DNA of 27,273 nucleotides from Actinomycetes bacterium (GTDB lineage Bacteria > Actinomycetota > Actinomycetes > Actinomycetales > Cellulomonadaceae): positions 1-27,273 of the forward strand of contig JAEYUL010000052.1 in the NCBI GenBank assembly GCA_023432565.1. The letters are read 5' to 3'. Within the stretch, counting starts at the first letter, position 1; the number at the start of each line of letters is the position of its first letter. The position numbers were made by a program, and so were the translations under genes. Shown piece by piece: positions 9,042 to 15,690 of the stretch. The notes under the pieces were generated by a model, which worked only from the letters and a program-made list of their open reading frames with translations, made no database searches and was not told the DNA's origin.

Positions 9042-10024
9042 GCGGACACCTCCGGGTGGACGACGGGGATCGGGGCGGTGAAGGGCGCGTCGGCAGGCTC
9101 CTCGTCGGGCAGCACCATGGTGCCGATGCCGTCCGACGTGAAGACCTCGACGAGGATCGAGTGGGGCGCGCGGCCGTCGATCACGTGGGCACGCCCCACA
9201 CCGCCGGTGACGGCACGCCAGCACGCCTCCATCTTGGGCCGCATGCCGGAGTCGAGGGTCGGCAGGACCTCCGAGAGCTCGCTGGCGGCGATGCGCCGCA
9301 CGAGGGAGCCTCGGTCCGGCCAGCTCAGGTACAGGCCCTCGACGTCGGTCAGGACGATGAGCTTGCGTGCGCCGAGGGCGACCGCGAGCGCGGCGGCGGC
9401 CGTGTCGGCGTTGACGTTGAGCACCTGCGTCGGGTCGTCCATGTCCGGGGCGACCGTGCTGACGACCGGGATGCGGCCCGCGTCGAGCAGGTCCTGGACG
9501 GCCCCGGGGTTGACCTTGACGACGTCCCCGACGAGACCGACGTCCACCGGCTCGCCGTCGACGAACGCGTGCCTGCGGCGTGCCTGGAACAGTCCGCCGT
9601 CCTCACCCGAGAGACCGACGGCGTGCGGGCCGTGCGCGTTCAGGAGCCCGACGAGCTCACGCGAGACCTGACCGGTCAGGACCATCCGCACGACGTCCAT
9701 GGCCTCGGGGGTCGTCACCCGCAGACCGCCGCGGAACTCGGACTCGATGCCGAGGCGGTCGAGCATCGAGCTGATCTGCGGACCGCCGCCGTGCACGACC
9801 ACGGGCCGCAGCCCGACCTGGTGCAGGAACACCATGTCCTCGGCGAAGGCGCGCTTGAGGCCCTCGTCGATCATCGCGTTGCCGCCGTACTTGACGACGA
9901 CGAGCGCGCCGGCGAACTTCTGCAGCCACGGCAGGGCCTGGATGAGCACCTCGGCCTTCTGGTCGGGCCGCAGGTCCGTGCGTGTGTCGAAGTGGAAGTC
10001 CTCGGGGACGGGAGGCTGGGTCAC
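9038..10024 (-). CDS. argB: Acetylglutamate kinase
   Basis: Phosphorylates N-acetylglutamate, usually the controlled step of the cyclic arginine pathway. It is 328 residues of the amino acid kinase family. KYGGNAM (45–51) and HGGGPQI (78–84) are the nucleotide and substrate glycine-rich loops; LNVNADTAA is the conserved C-terminal-half motif. About 40 residues precede the core and could form the N-terminal helix seen in arginine-inhibited hexameric enzymes. Feedback inhibition by arginine is therefore plausible but inferred. The start is a GTG overlapping the argJ stop by 4 bases. Confidence 0.96.
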   Translation of the reverse strand: MTQPPVPEDFHFDTRTDLRPDQKAEVLIQALPWLQKFAGALVVVKYGGNAMIDEGLKRAFAEDMVFLHQVGLRPVVVHGGGPQISSMLDRLGIESEFRGGLRVTTPEAMDVVRMVLTGQVSRELVGLLNAHGPHAVGLSGEDGGLFQARRRHAFVDGEPVDVGLVGDVVKVNPGAVQDLLDAGRIPVVSTVAPDMDDPTQVLNVNADTAAAALAVALGARKLIVLTDVEGLYLSWPDRGSLVRRIAASELSEVLPTLDSGMRPKMEACWRAVTGGVGRAHVIDGRAPHSILVEVFTSDGIGTMVLPDEEPADAPFTAPIPVVHPEVSA

Positions 10025-11232
10025 GTCGAGTACTCGCTGTTCTCGGAGACGTAGGCGTGCGTGAGGTCGTTGGTCCACAGGGTCACGACCTCCTCACCCG
10101 CGTGCAGGTCGATGAGCACGTGCACGTCGCGCGACGCCGCGAGGTCGACGCTCGAGCGCGGCTCGTGGGCACCGCCCGCACGGCAGACCATGACGCCGTT
10201 GATCGAGACGTCGACCTGGTCGGGGTCGAACGGCGCGACCTCGGCCGGCACGGTGCCGGCCGACGCCAGGATGCGCCCCCAGTTGGGGTCGTTGCCGTAC
10301 ACCGCCGCCTTGAACAGGTTCGAGCGCGAGACCGCCCGCGCGACGGCCAGCGCGGCGTCCTGCGAGGACGCCCCCGTGACGGTGATCGCGATGTCGTGCG
10401 TCGCGCCCTCGGCGTCGGCGACCAGCTGGCGCGCGAGCTGTGCCGCGACGGCGGTGAGCGCGGCGGTGAAGCCCGCGGCGTCGGGCGTCACCCCCGAGGC
10501 CCCGGAGGCCATCAGCGTCACCGTGTCGGAGGTGGACATGCAGCCGTCGGAGTCGACGCGGTCGAACGTGTCGCGCGTGGCGGCCCGCAGGGCGGCGTCC
10601 GCCAGTTCGGCGTCGACGACCGCGTCCGTCGTGAGGACGCACAGCATCGTGGCCAGCCCCGGCGCGAGCATGCCCGCGCCCTTGGCCATGCCCCCGATCC
10701 GCCACGTGCCGAGGTCGCCCTCGATCGTCATGTCGGCCGTCTTGGGCACCGTGTCGGTCGTCATGATCGCCTGCGCCGCCGCGGGACCGCCGGTGCTGGA
10801 CAGCGCGTCACGCGCCGGCCCGACGCCCGCCAGCAGCGTCTCGATGGGCAGCCGCTCGCCGATCAGGCCCGTGGAGCACACGACCACGTCGCCCGGCGAG
10901 ACACCGAGCGCCTCGCCCACCGCCTCGGCCGTCCGGTGCACGTCGAGGAAGCCGTCGGGGCCGGTGCACACGTTCGCGCCGCCGGAGTTGAGGACGACCG
11001 CGCTCACCACACCGTCGGCGACGACCTGCCGGGACCACGTCACGGGGTGCCCGACGACGCGGTTGGAGGTGAACACCGCCGCACCGACCTGCAGCGGCCC
11101 GTCGTTGACGACGAGTGCGAGGTCGGGGCGGCCCGATGCCTTCAGGCCTGCGGTGGTGCCGCTCGCGCGGAACCCGGCGGGCGCGGTCACGCCCGGCGAG
11201 AGCTGCGCGGAGTCCTGCTCGGTGATCGTCAC
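10021..11232 (-). CDS. argJ: Glutamate N-acetyltransferase / amino-acid acetyltransferase
   Basis: Moves the acetyl group from N-acetylornithine to glutamate, so the arginine pathway runs as a cycle and no separate ArgE is needed. The protein is 403 residues. The family cuts itself before a threonine that becomes both N-terminus and nucleophile; here this is A194/T195 in LATML, after the conserved KGAGM (184–188). The C-terminal NLFKAAVYGNDPNWGR segment is also intact. The GTG start overlaps the argC stop by 4 bases and has GGAG 7 bases upstream. Whether it is mono- or bifunctional (acetyl-CoA as donor) cannot be read from the sequence. Confidence 0.96.
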   Translation of the reverse strand: MTITEQDSAQLSPGVTAPAGFRASGTTAGLKASGRPDLALVVNDGPLQVGAAVFTSNRVVGHPVTWSRQVVADGVVSAVVLNSGGANVCTGPDGFLDVHRTAEAVGEALGVSPGDVVVCSTGLIGERLPIETLLAGVGPARDALSSTGGPAAAQAIMTTDTVPKTADMTIEGDLGTWRIGGMAKGAGMLAPGLATMLCVLTTDAVVDAELADAALRAATRDTFDRVDSDGCMSTSDTVTLMASGASGVTPDAAGFTAALTAVAAQLARQLVADAEGATHDIAITVTGASSQDAALAVARAVSRSNLFKAAVYGNDPNWGRILASAGTVPAEVAPFDPDQVDVSINGVMVCRAGGAHEPRSSVDLAASRDVHVLIDLHAGEEVVTLWTNDLTHAYVSENSEYST

Positions 11233-12293
11233 GGTGCGACTCCGTCCAGAGGAAGTCCCAGCGACTCGGGCAGCCCGAGCGCCAGGTTGAGCGACTGCAG
11301 CGCACCGCCGGCGGTGCCCTTGACCAGGTTGTCGATCGCGGTGACCGTCACGACGCGCCCGGCACGCTCGTCGACGGCGACCTGCACGAGTGCGGTGTTC
11401 GCACCGAGGGTGGCGGCGGTCGTCGGCCACTGACCCGCGGGCAGCAGGTGGACGAACGGCTCGTCCGCGTACGCGGTCTGCCAGGCGGCCCGGACGGCCG
11501 CCGGGTCGGTGCCGGGCACGAGGCGCGCGGTCGCGGTCGCGAGGATACCGCGGGACATGGGCACGAGCGTCGGGGTGAAGGAGACCGTGACGTCGGGCGC
11601 ACCGGCCACGCGAAGGTTCTGGGCGATCTCGGGGATGTGCCGGTGGGTGCCGCCCACCGCGTACGGCTGGGCCATGCCGAGCCCCTCGGAGGCGAGCAGG
11701 TGCGGCTTGAGGCTCTTGCCGGCGCCCGAGTAGCCGTTGGCGAGGACCGCGACGAGGTCGAGCGGCTCGATCACGCCGGCCGCGACGCCGGGCTGCAGGC
11801 CGAGCGTCACCGCGGTCACGTTGCAGCCGGGGACGGCGATCCGCGTGGTCCCCGCGAGCCGTGCGCGCTGAGCCGCGGCAACCGTCTCCCCCGCGTGCAG
11901 GAGCTCGGGCAGGCCGTAGGGCCAGGTCCCGGCGTGCTCGCTGCCGTAGTAGGCCACCCAGTCCTCGGCGTCGACGAGCCGGTGGTCCGCGCCGAGGTCG
12001 ACGACGACCGTGGACGGGTCGCGCTCGGCGAGCTCGGCGGCGACCGCACCGCTGGCACCGTGCGGCAGCGCGAGCACGACGACGTCGTGACCGGCGAGCG
12101 TGTCGGGGGTCGTGGGCTCCAGCACGCGGTTCGCGAGTCGGCGCAGGTGCGGCTGGTGCTCCCCGAGCGTGCTGCCCGCGTTGGAGTGGGCCGTGACCGC
12201 TCCGATGTCGGCCTGGGGGTGCTGGAGCAGCAGCCGGAGCATCTCGCCCCCGGCGTACCCGCTCGCCCCGGCGACCGCGACTGTGAACGACAT
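11229..12293 (-). CDS. argC: N-acetyl-gamma-glutamyl-phosphate reductase
   Basis: NADPH-dependent reduction of N-acetylglutamyl phosphate to the semialdehyde, third step of the pathway and first gene of this operon. From the ATG at 12291–12293 it has 354 residues. GASGYAG (9–15) is the NADPH loop; the catalytic cysteine is C157 in VPGCNVT; an HRHIPEI segment follows, as expected. Two more in-frame ATGs lie 2 and 4 codons upstream (12297–12299 and 12303–12305). None has a ribosome-binding site. I chose the innermost one because it gives the family N-terminus and lies 7 bases after a possible -10, which suggests a leaderless transcript. Confidence 0.94.
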   Translation of the reverse strand: MSFTVAVAGASGYAGGEMLRLLLQHPQADIGAVTAHSNAGSTLGEHQPHLRRLANRVLEPTTPDTLAGHDVVVLALPHGASGAVAAELAERDPSTVVVDLGADHRLVDAEDWVAYYGSEHAGTWPYGLPELLHAGETVAAAQRARLAGTTRIAVPGCNVTAVTLGLQPGVAAGVIEPLDLVAVLANGYSGAGKSLKPHLLASEGLGMAQPYAVGGTHRHIPEIAQNLRVAGAPDVTVSFTPTLVPMSRGILATATARLVPGTDPAAVRAAWQTAYADEPFVHLLPAGQWPTTAATLGANTALVQVAVDERAGRVVTVTAIDNLVKGTAGGALQSLNLALGLPESLGLPLDGVAP

Positions 12294-12294
12294 G

Positions 12295-12338
12295 CGCATG
12301 AACATACACGCCAGCGCGAATAGATGCACAAACATTCT
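12295..12338 (-). promoter_or_regulatory. argC promoter with ARG-box-like sites
   Basis: Read on the minus strand, TTGTGC (12326–12331) and TATGTT (12301–12306) are 19 bases apart; the -10 ends 7 bases before the argC ATG, fitting leaderless transcription. Two sites resemble half-matches to the ARG box (TGAAT-N4-ATTCA): AGAATGTTTGTGCA (12325–12338) covers the -35 and TGTATGTTCATGCG (12295–12308) covers the -10. Their left edges are 30 bases apart, about three helix turns. The patch is clearly richer in A/T than its surroundings. ArgR binding here is inferred. Confidence 0.45.
12299..12326 (+). promoter_or_regulatory. Possible promoter of the quinone oxidoreductase gene
   Basis: TGAACA (12299–12304) and TAGATG (12321–12326) are 16 bases apart on the plus strand. 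The match is modest. It overlaps the argC control region, so ArgR bound there could affect both directions. Confidence 0.3.
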
Positions 12339-12344
12339 GGTCGC

Positions 12345-12362
12345 CACGGGATGAAACCCGTG
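12345..12362. promoter_or_regulatory. Inverted repeat in the argC/qor divergent region
   Basis: CACGGG-ATGAAA-CCCGTG is a perfect 6-bp inverted repeat with a 6-base centre, upstream of the oxidoreductase start and of the argC promoter. It could be an operator or a hairpin in the 5' end of the plus-strand transcript. No known consensus was recognised. Confidence 0.35.
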
Positions 12363-12383
12363 CTCGGCCGCGTTCGCCTGGGC

Positions 12384-13367
12384 GTGCACGCAGTCGTCGC
12401 CACCCATGCCGGTGGACCCGAGGTCCTGTCGTCCGTGACGCTGCCCGACCCCAGCCCGGGGCCGCGCGAGGTCCTGGTACGGGTCGCCGCGGCCGGGGTC
12501 AACTTCATCGACACCTACCGCCGCTCGGGCGTGTACCCGGCGGCGTTCCCGCACGTGCCGGGCTCCGAGGGTGCCGGGACGGTCGTCGCGGTGGGTGACG
12601 AGGTCAGGCGGTTCGCACCCGGCGACCGCGTCGCGTGGTCGGCCGCGCCCGGGTCGTACGCCGAGCTCGTCGTGGCTCCGGAACGCGAGCTGCTCGCCGT
12701 GCCCCACGGCGTGGACGACGAGACTGCCGCCGCGCTCCTGCTGCAAGGTCTGACCGCGCACTACCTGGCGACCTCGACGTTCCCGGTCGAGCCCGGCGCC
12801 ACCGTGCTCGTGCACGCGGGCGCGGGCGGCGTCGGACTGCTGCTCACCCAGCTGGCGACGCAGCGCGGAGGTCACGTCATCGCGACCGTCGGGAGTGTCG
12901 AGAAGGAGTCGCTCGCACGCGCGGCGGGTGCGCGCGACGTGATCCGGTACCGCGAGCTGCCTCACCTGACGACCGACCTGCCCGCCCACGTCCGCCGGCT
13001 CACCGAGGGCCGCGGCGTCGACGTCGTGTACGACGGCGTCGGCCGGGACACGTTCGACGCGTCGCTGGCGTCGCTCGCCCGACGCGGGATGCTCGTGCTG
13101 TTCGGTGCCTCGTCCGGGCCCGTGCCGCCCGTCGACCCGCAGCGCCTGAACGCCGCGGGATCGGTCTTCCTCACCCGGCCGACGCTCGGCGACCACGTCG
13201 CCGACCGCTCCGAGCTCGAGTGGCGCGCCGGCGAGCTCTTCAGCGCGGTGGCCGACGGCCTGCTCGACGTGCGGGTCGGCGCCCGCTTCCCCCTGTCGGC
13301 CGCCGCCGACGCCCACCGCGCGCTCGAGTCGCGCGCCACCACCGGAAAGGTCCTCCTCCTGCCGTGA
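12384..13367 (+). CDS. NADPH:quinone oxidoreductase (zinc-free MDR family)
   Basis: A medium-chain dehydrogenase/reductase of the QOR type, expected to reduce quinones with NADPH in the cytoplasm. From the GTG at 12384 the protein has 327 residues, the family norm, and starts in register with relatives (…HAGGPEVL). GVNFIDTYRRSGVYP (38–52) is the typical QOR segment, followed by VPGSEGAGTV. The Rossmann loop AGAGGVG is at 145–151. The structural-zinc cysteines of alcohol dehydrogenases are missing, as expected for QOR. In-frame ATGs at 12351 and 12324 are alternative starts; none has a good ribosome-binding site. It runs divergently from argC and overlaps the next gene by 4 bases. Confidence 0.9.
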   Translation: MHAVVATHAGGPEVLSSVTLPDPSPGPREVLVRVAAAGVNFIDTYRRSGVYPAAFPHVPGSEGAGTVVAVGDEVRRFAPGDRVAWSAAPGSYAELVVAPERELLAVPHGVDDETAAALLLQGLTAHYLATSTFPVEPGATVLVHAGAGGVGLLLTQLATQRGGHVIATVGSVEKESLARAAGARDVIRYRELPHLTTDLPAHVRRLTEGRGVDVVYDGVGRDTFDASLASLARRGMLVLFGASSGPVPPVDPQRLNAAGSVFLTRPTLGDHVADRSELEWRAGELFSAVADGLLDVRVGARFPLSAAADAHRALESRATTGKVLLLP

Positions 13368-14122
13368 GCGCCCCCGCCCTGAACGCCGCCCGCACCGTCA
13401 CGGTGGAGGTCTGGTCCGACGTCGCGTGCCCGTGGTGCTACATCGGCAAGCGCCGCTTCGCCGAGGCGCTCAGCGCCTTCCCGCAGCGCGCGCACGTCGA
13501 CGTCGTGTGGCGCTCGTTCCAGCTGTCCCCCGACACGCCGCGCGGACCCGGCCGCCCCGAGGCGCAGGCGCTCGCCGAGATGAAGGGGATCCCGCTCGAG
13601 AGCGTGCAGCAGATGTTCGCGCACGTCACCGCGGTGGCCGAGGGCGTCGGCCTGCGCTACGACTTCGACCGCGTGCTGGCGTTCAACTCCTACGACGCGC
13701 ACCGGCTCACGCACCTGGCGCGAGAGGTCGGCGGGGCTGCGCTCGCCGACCGCACCGTCGAGCTGCTGTTCTCGGCGCACTTCGAGCGCGGCGTGGACCT
13801 CGGCCTGGACGCCTCGCTCGTCGGCGTGGCACGCGAGGCGGGCTTCGCTGCGGCCGGGTACGACGACGAGGCCGTCGCCGCGTTCCTCGCGGGCGACGAG
13901 CAGTCGCAGTCGGTGGATGCCGACATCGCCACGGCACGGGAGCTGGGCGTGTCCGGCGTGCCGTTCTTCGTCGTCGACCGCCGCTACGCCGTCTCGGGTG
14001 CGCAGCCCACCGAGGTCTTCGCGCAGCTGCTCGAGGCAGGGTGGCGCGAGGCGAACCCCGAGCAGACGATCCCGGCAGACCCGTCGGCGGACGCGTGCAC
14101 CGACGACTCGTGCACCGTCTGA
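13364..14122 (+). CDS. DsbA-family oxidoreductase, FrnE type
   Basis: A 252-residue thioredoxin-fold protein with the helical insert of the DsbA/FrnE group (formerly called 2-hydroxychromene-2-carboxylate isomerase-like). The active site is CPWC (22–25) in SDVACPWCYIGK. The cis-proline region is GVPFFVVD. A second cysteine pair, C245-x4-C250 (CTDDSC), closes the protein; a CX4C motif is also described in Deinococcus radiodurans FrnE. There is no signal peptide, so it should act in the cytoplasm, probably in disulfide or redox-stress handling. It starts at a GTG overlapping the oxidoreductase stop (GTGA), so the two are co-translated and may share a redox role. Confidence 0.92.
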   Translation: MSAPALNAARTVTVEVWSDVACPWCYIGKRRFAEALSAFPQRAHVDVVWRSFQLSPDTPRGPGRPEAQALAEMKGIPLESVQQMFAHVTAVAEGVGLRYDFDRVLAFNSYDAHRLTHLAREVGGAALADRTVELLFSAHFERGVDLGLDASLVGVAREAGFAAAGYDDEAVAAFLAGDEQSQSVDADIATARELGVSGVPFFVVDRRYAVSGAQPTEVFAQLLEAGWREANPEQTIPADPSADACTDDSCTV

Positions 14123-14134
14123 CCTGCACGCCTC

Positions 14135-14162
14135 CCCGCCGCTGAGCGCGTCAGGCGGCGGG
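14135..14162 (+). terminator. Terminator after the DsbA-family gene
   Basis: CCCGCCGC (14135–14142) and GCGGCGGG (14155–14162) form a perfect 8-bp stem with a 12-base loop, 12 bases after the stop codon. There is no U-run. It fits the end of the oxidoreductase–DsbA transcript. Confidence 0.6.
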
Positions 14163-14227
14163 ACCGGGCCGGGCGCTCGCGCGTATCACTGCCTGTCGAC
14201 GCAGGTCGCGCGGGCGGGCACGTGCCC

Positions 14228-14233
14228 TAGGCT
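14228..14233 (+). promoter_or_regulatory. -10 element of the trpB2-type gene
   Basis: TAGGCT is a frequent actinobacterial -10 hexamer. No good -35 lies 16–19 bases upstream (GTCGCG at 17). Transcription would start near 14240, leaving a leader of about 70 bases. Confidence 0.45.
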
Positions 14234-14252
14234 GCGCGCAGCGGACCCACGG

Positions 14253-14306
14253 CGTGGTGGTCTGGCACGCGTCGGGCCCGCATCGCACCACGACGCGCCC
14301 AGGAGG
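14253..14306 (+). other. Structured 5' leader and ribosome-binding site of the trpB2-type gene
   Basis: Two pairings compete in the leader: CGTGGTG (14253–14259) with CACCACG (14286–14292), and GCGTCG (14269–14274) with CGACGC (14291–14296). They share bases 14291–14292, just before the strong AGGAGG ribosome-binding site (14301–14306). A short open frame (GTG at 14257, one Trp codon) ends at the ATGA of the gene start. A regulatory role is speculative. Confidence 0.25.
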
Positions 14307-14312
14307 CCCCGC

Positions 14313-15620
14313 ATGACGACTTCCCCCGACGCCCCGCCGGCCCCGCTCACGGACCCGGTCGGCACGTTCGTGCCGTCGACGGTCCCGACGCACTGGTACA
14401 ACCTCGCGGCGGACCTCCCCGAGCCGGCGCCCCCCGCCTTGCACCCGGGCACGCGTGAGCCGCTCGGACCGCAGGACCTCGCTCCGCTGTTCCCCATGGC
14501 GCTCATCGCACAGGAGGTCAGCACCGAGCGCTACGTCGAGATCCCGCAGACGGTCCGCGAGATGTACGCGCTGTGGCGCCCCTCGCCCCTGATCCGCGCG
14601 CGGCGGCTCGAACGCGCTCTGGGCACGCCCGCCAAGATCTTCTACAAGTACGAGGGCGTCTCCCCCGCGGGCTCCCACAAGCCGAACACCGCCGTCGCGC
14701 AGGCCTACTACAACGCCGTCGAGGGGATCACCAAGCTCACGACCGAGACGGGCGCCGGACAGTGGGGAGCCTCCCTGTCGATGGCGTGCGCGCTCGTCGG
14801 GATCGAGTGCGAGGTCTGGCAGGTGCGGGCGTCCTACGACGCCAAGCCGTACCGCCGCATGCAGATGGAGACCTACGGCGGCATCTGCCACCCGTCGCCG
14901 TCGGACCTGACCGAGGCGGGCCGCGCGATGCTCGCGGCCGACCCGGACACCACCGGGTCGCTCGGCATGGCGATCTCCGAGGCCGTCGAGGTCGCCGCCA
15001 AGGACCCCCAGGCGCACTACGCGCTCGGCTCGGTGCTCAACCACGTGCTGCTGCACCAGTCGGTGATCGGCCTCGAGGCGCTCGAGCAGCTCGACGCGAT
15101 CGGCGAGAAGGCCGACGTGGTGTTCGGCTGCGCGGGCGGCGGGTCGAACCTCGGGGGGCTGAGCTTCCCGTTCATCGGTCGCAACCTGCGCGAGGGGACG
15201 ACGACCCGCGTGGTCGCGTGCGAGCCCGCGGCGTGCCCCTCGCTCACCCAGGGCGAGTACCGGTACGACTTCGGCGACGTGGCCGGCCTGACCCCGCTGC
15301 TGAAGATGCACACGCTCGGCAAGGACTTCGTGCCGCCGCCCCTGCACGCCGGGGGCCTGCGCTACCACGGCATGGCGCCGATGGTCTCGCACGCGTACGA
15401 GCTCGGGCTGCTCGAGGCCATCGCGGTCGAGCAGGAGGTCGCGCTCGCGGCCGGCGTCGAGTTCGCGCGCGCGGAGGGGATCATCCCGGCGCCCGAGTCG
15501 ACGCACGCGGTCGCGGGTGCGCTCGCACACGCGCGCACTGCCACGACGGACGAGACCATCGTCATCGGTCTGTCCGGCAACGGCGTGCTCGACCTGCCCG
15601 CGTACCACGACTTCCTCTGA
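14313..15620 (+). CDS. Tryptophan synthase beta chain, TrpB2 type
   Basis: A 435-residue PLP enzyme of the TrpB2 (TrpB-like) group, which joins indole and serine to tryptophan. The long N-terminal section (THWYNLAADLPEP and PLFPMALIAQE) marks TrpB2 and separates it from ordinary TrpB1. The PLP lysine is K123 in SPAGSHKPNT; ETGAGQWG (145–152) carries the catalytic glutamate region; GCAGGGSN binds the cofactor phosphate. AGGAGG lies 6 bases before the ATG. No trpA or other trp gene is nearby, so it probably works alone, for example in indole salvage; other serine chemistry is possible. It converges on the secreted nuclease gene, with a shared terminator between. Confidence 0.93.
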   Translation: MTTSPDAPPAPLTDPVGTFVPSTVPTHWYNLAADLPEPAPPALHPGTREPLGPQDLAPLFPMALIAQEVSTERYVEIPQTVREMYALWRPSPLIRARRLERALGTPAKIFYKYEGVSPAGSHKPNTAVAQAYYNAVEGITKLTTETGAGQWGASLSMACALVGIECEVWQVRASYDAKPYRRMQMETYGGICHPSPSDLTEAGRAMLAADPDTTGSLGMAISEAVEVAAKDPQAHYALGSVLNHVLLHQSVIGLEALEQLDAIGEKADVVFGCAGGGSNLGGLSFPFIGRNLREGTTTRVVACEPAACPSLTQGEYRYDFGDVAGLTPLLKMHTLGKDFVPPPLHAGGLRYHGMAPMVSHAYELGLLEAIAVEQEVALAAGVEFARAEGIIPAPESTHAVAGALAHARTATTDETIVIGLSGNGVLDLPAYHDFL

Positions 15621-15642
15621 CAGCTCCGTCTCGCCAGCACGA

Positions 15643-15680
15643 CGAGGGGCCCGCGCGTCGCACGACGCCCGGGCCCCTCG
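15643..15680. terminator. Two-way terminator
   Basis: CGAGGGGCCCG (15643–15653) and CGGGCCCCTCG (15670–15680) form a perfect 11-bp stem. The loop contains a second 6-bp stem (GCGTCG, CGACGC), so after one C·C mismatch the hairpin extends to 17 pairs. It lies between the convergent TrpB2 and nuclease genes, 22 bases from one stop codon and 10 from the other, and can serve both. Confidence 0.8.
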
Positions 15681-15690
15681 CGCTGTCAGG

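Noticed and set aside
14257..14315. Leader peptide for tryptophan attenuation before the TrpB2 gene
   Set aside because: The short frame has a single Trp codon, and no terminator hairpin follows it before the ribosome-binding site.
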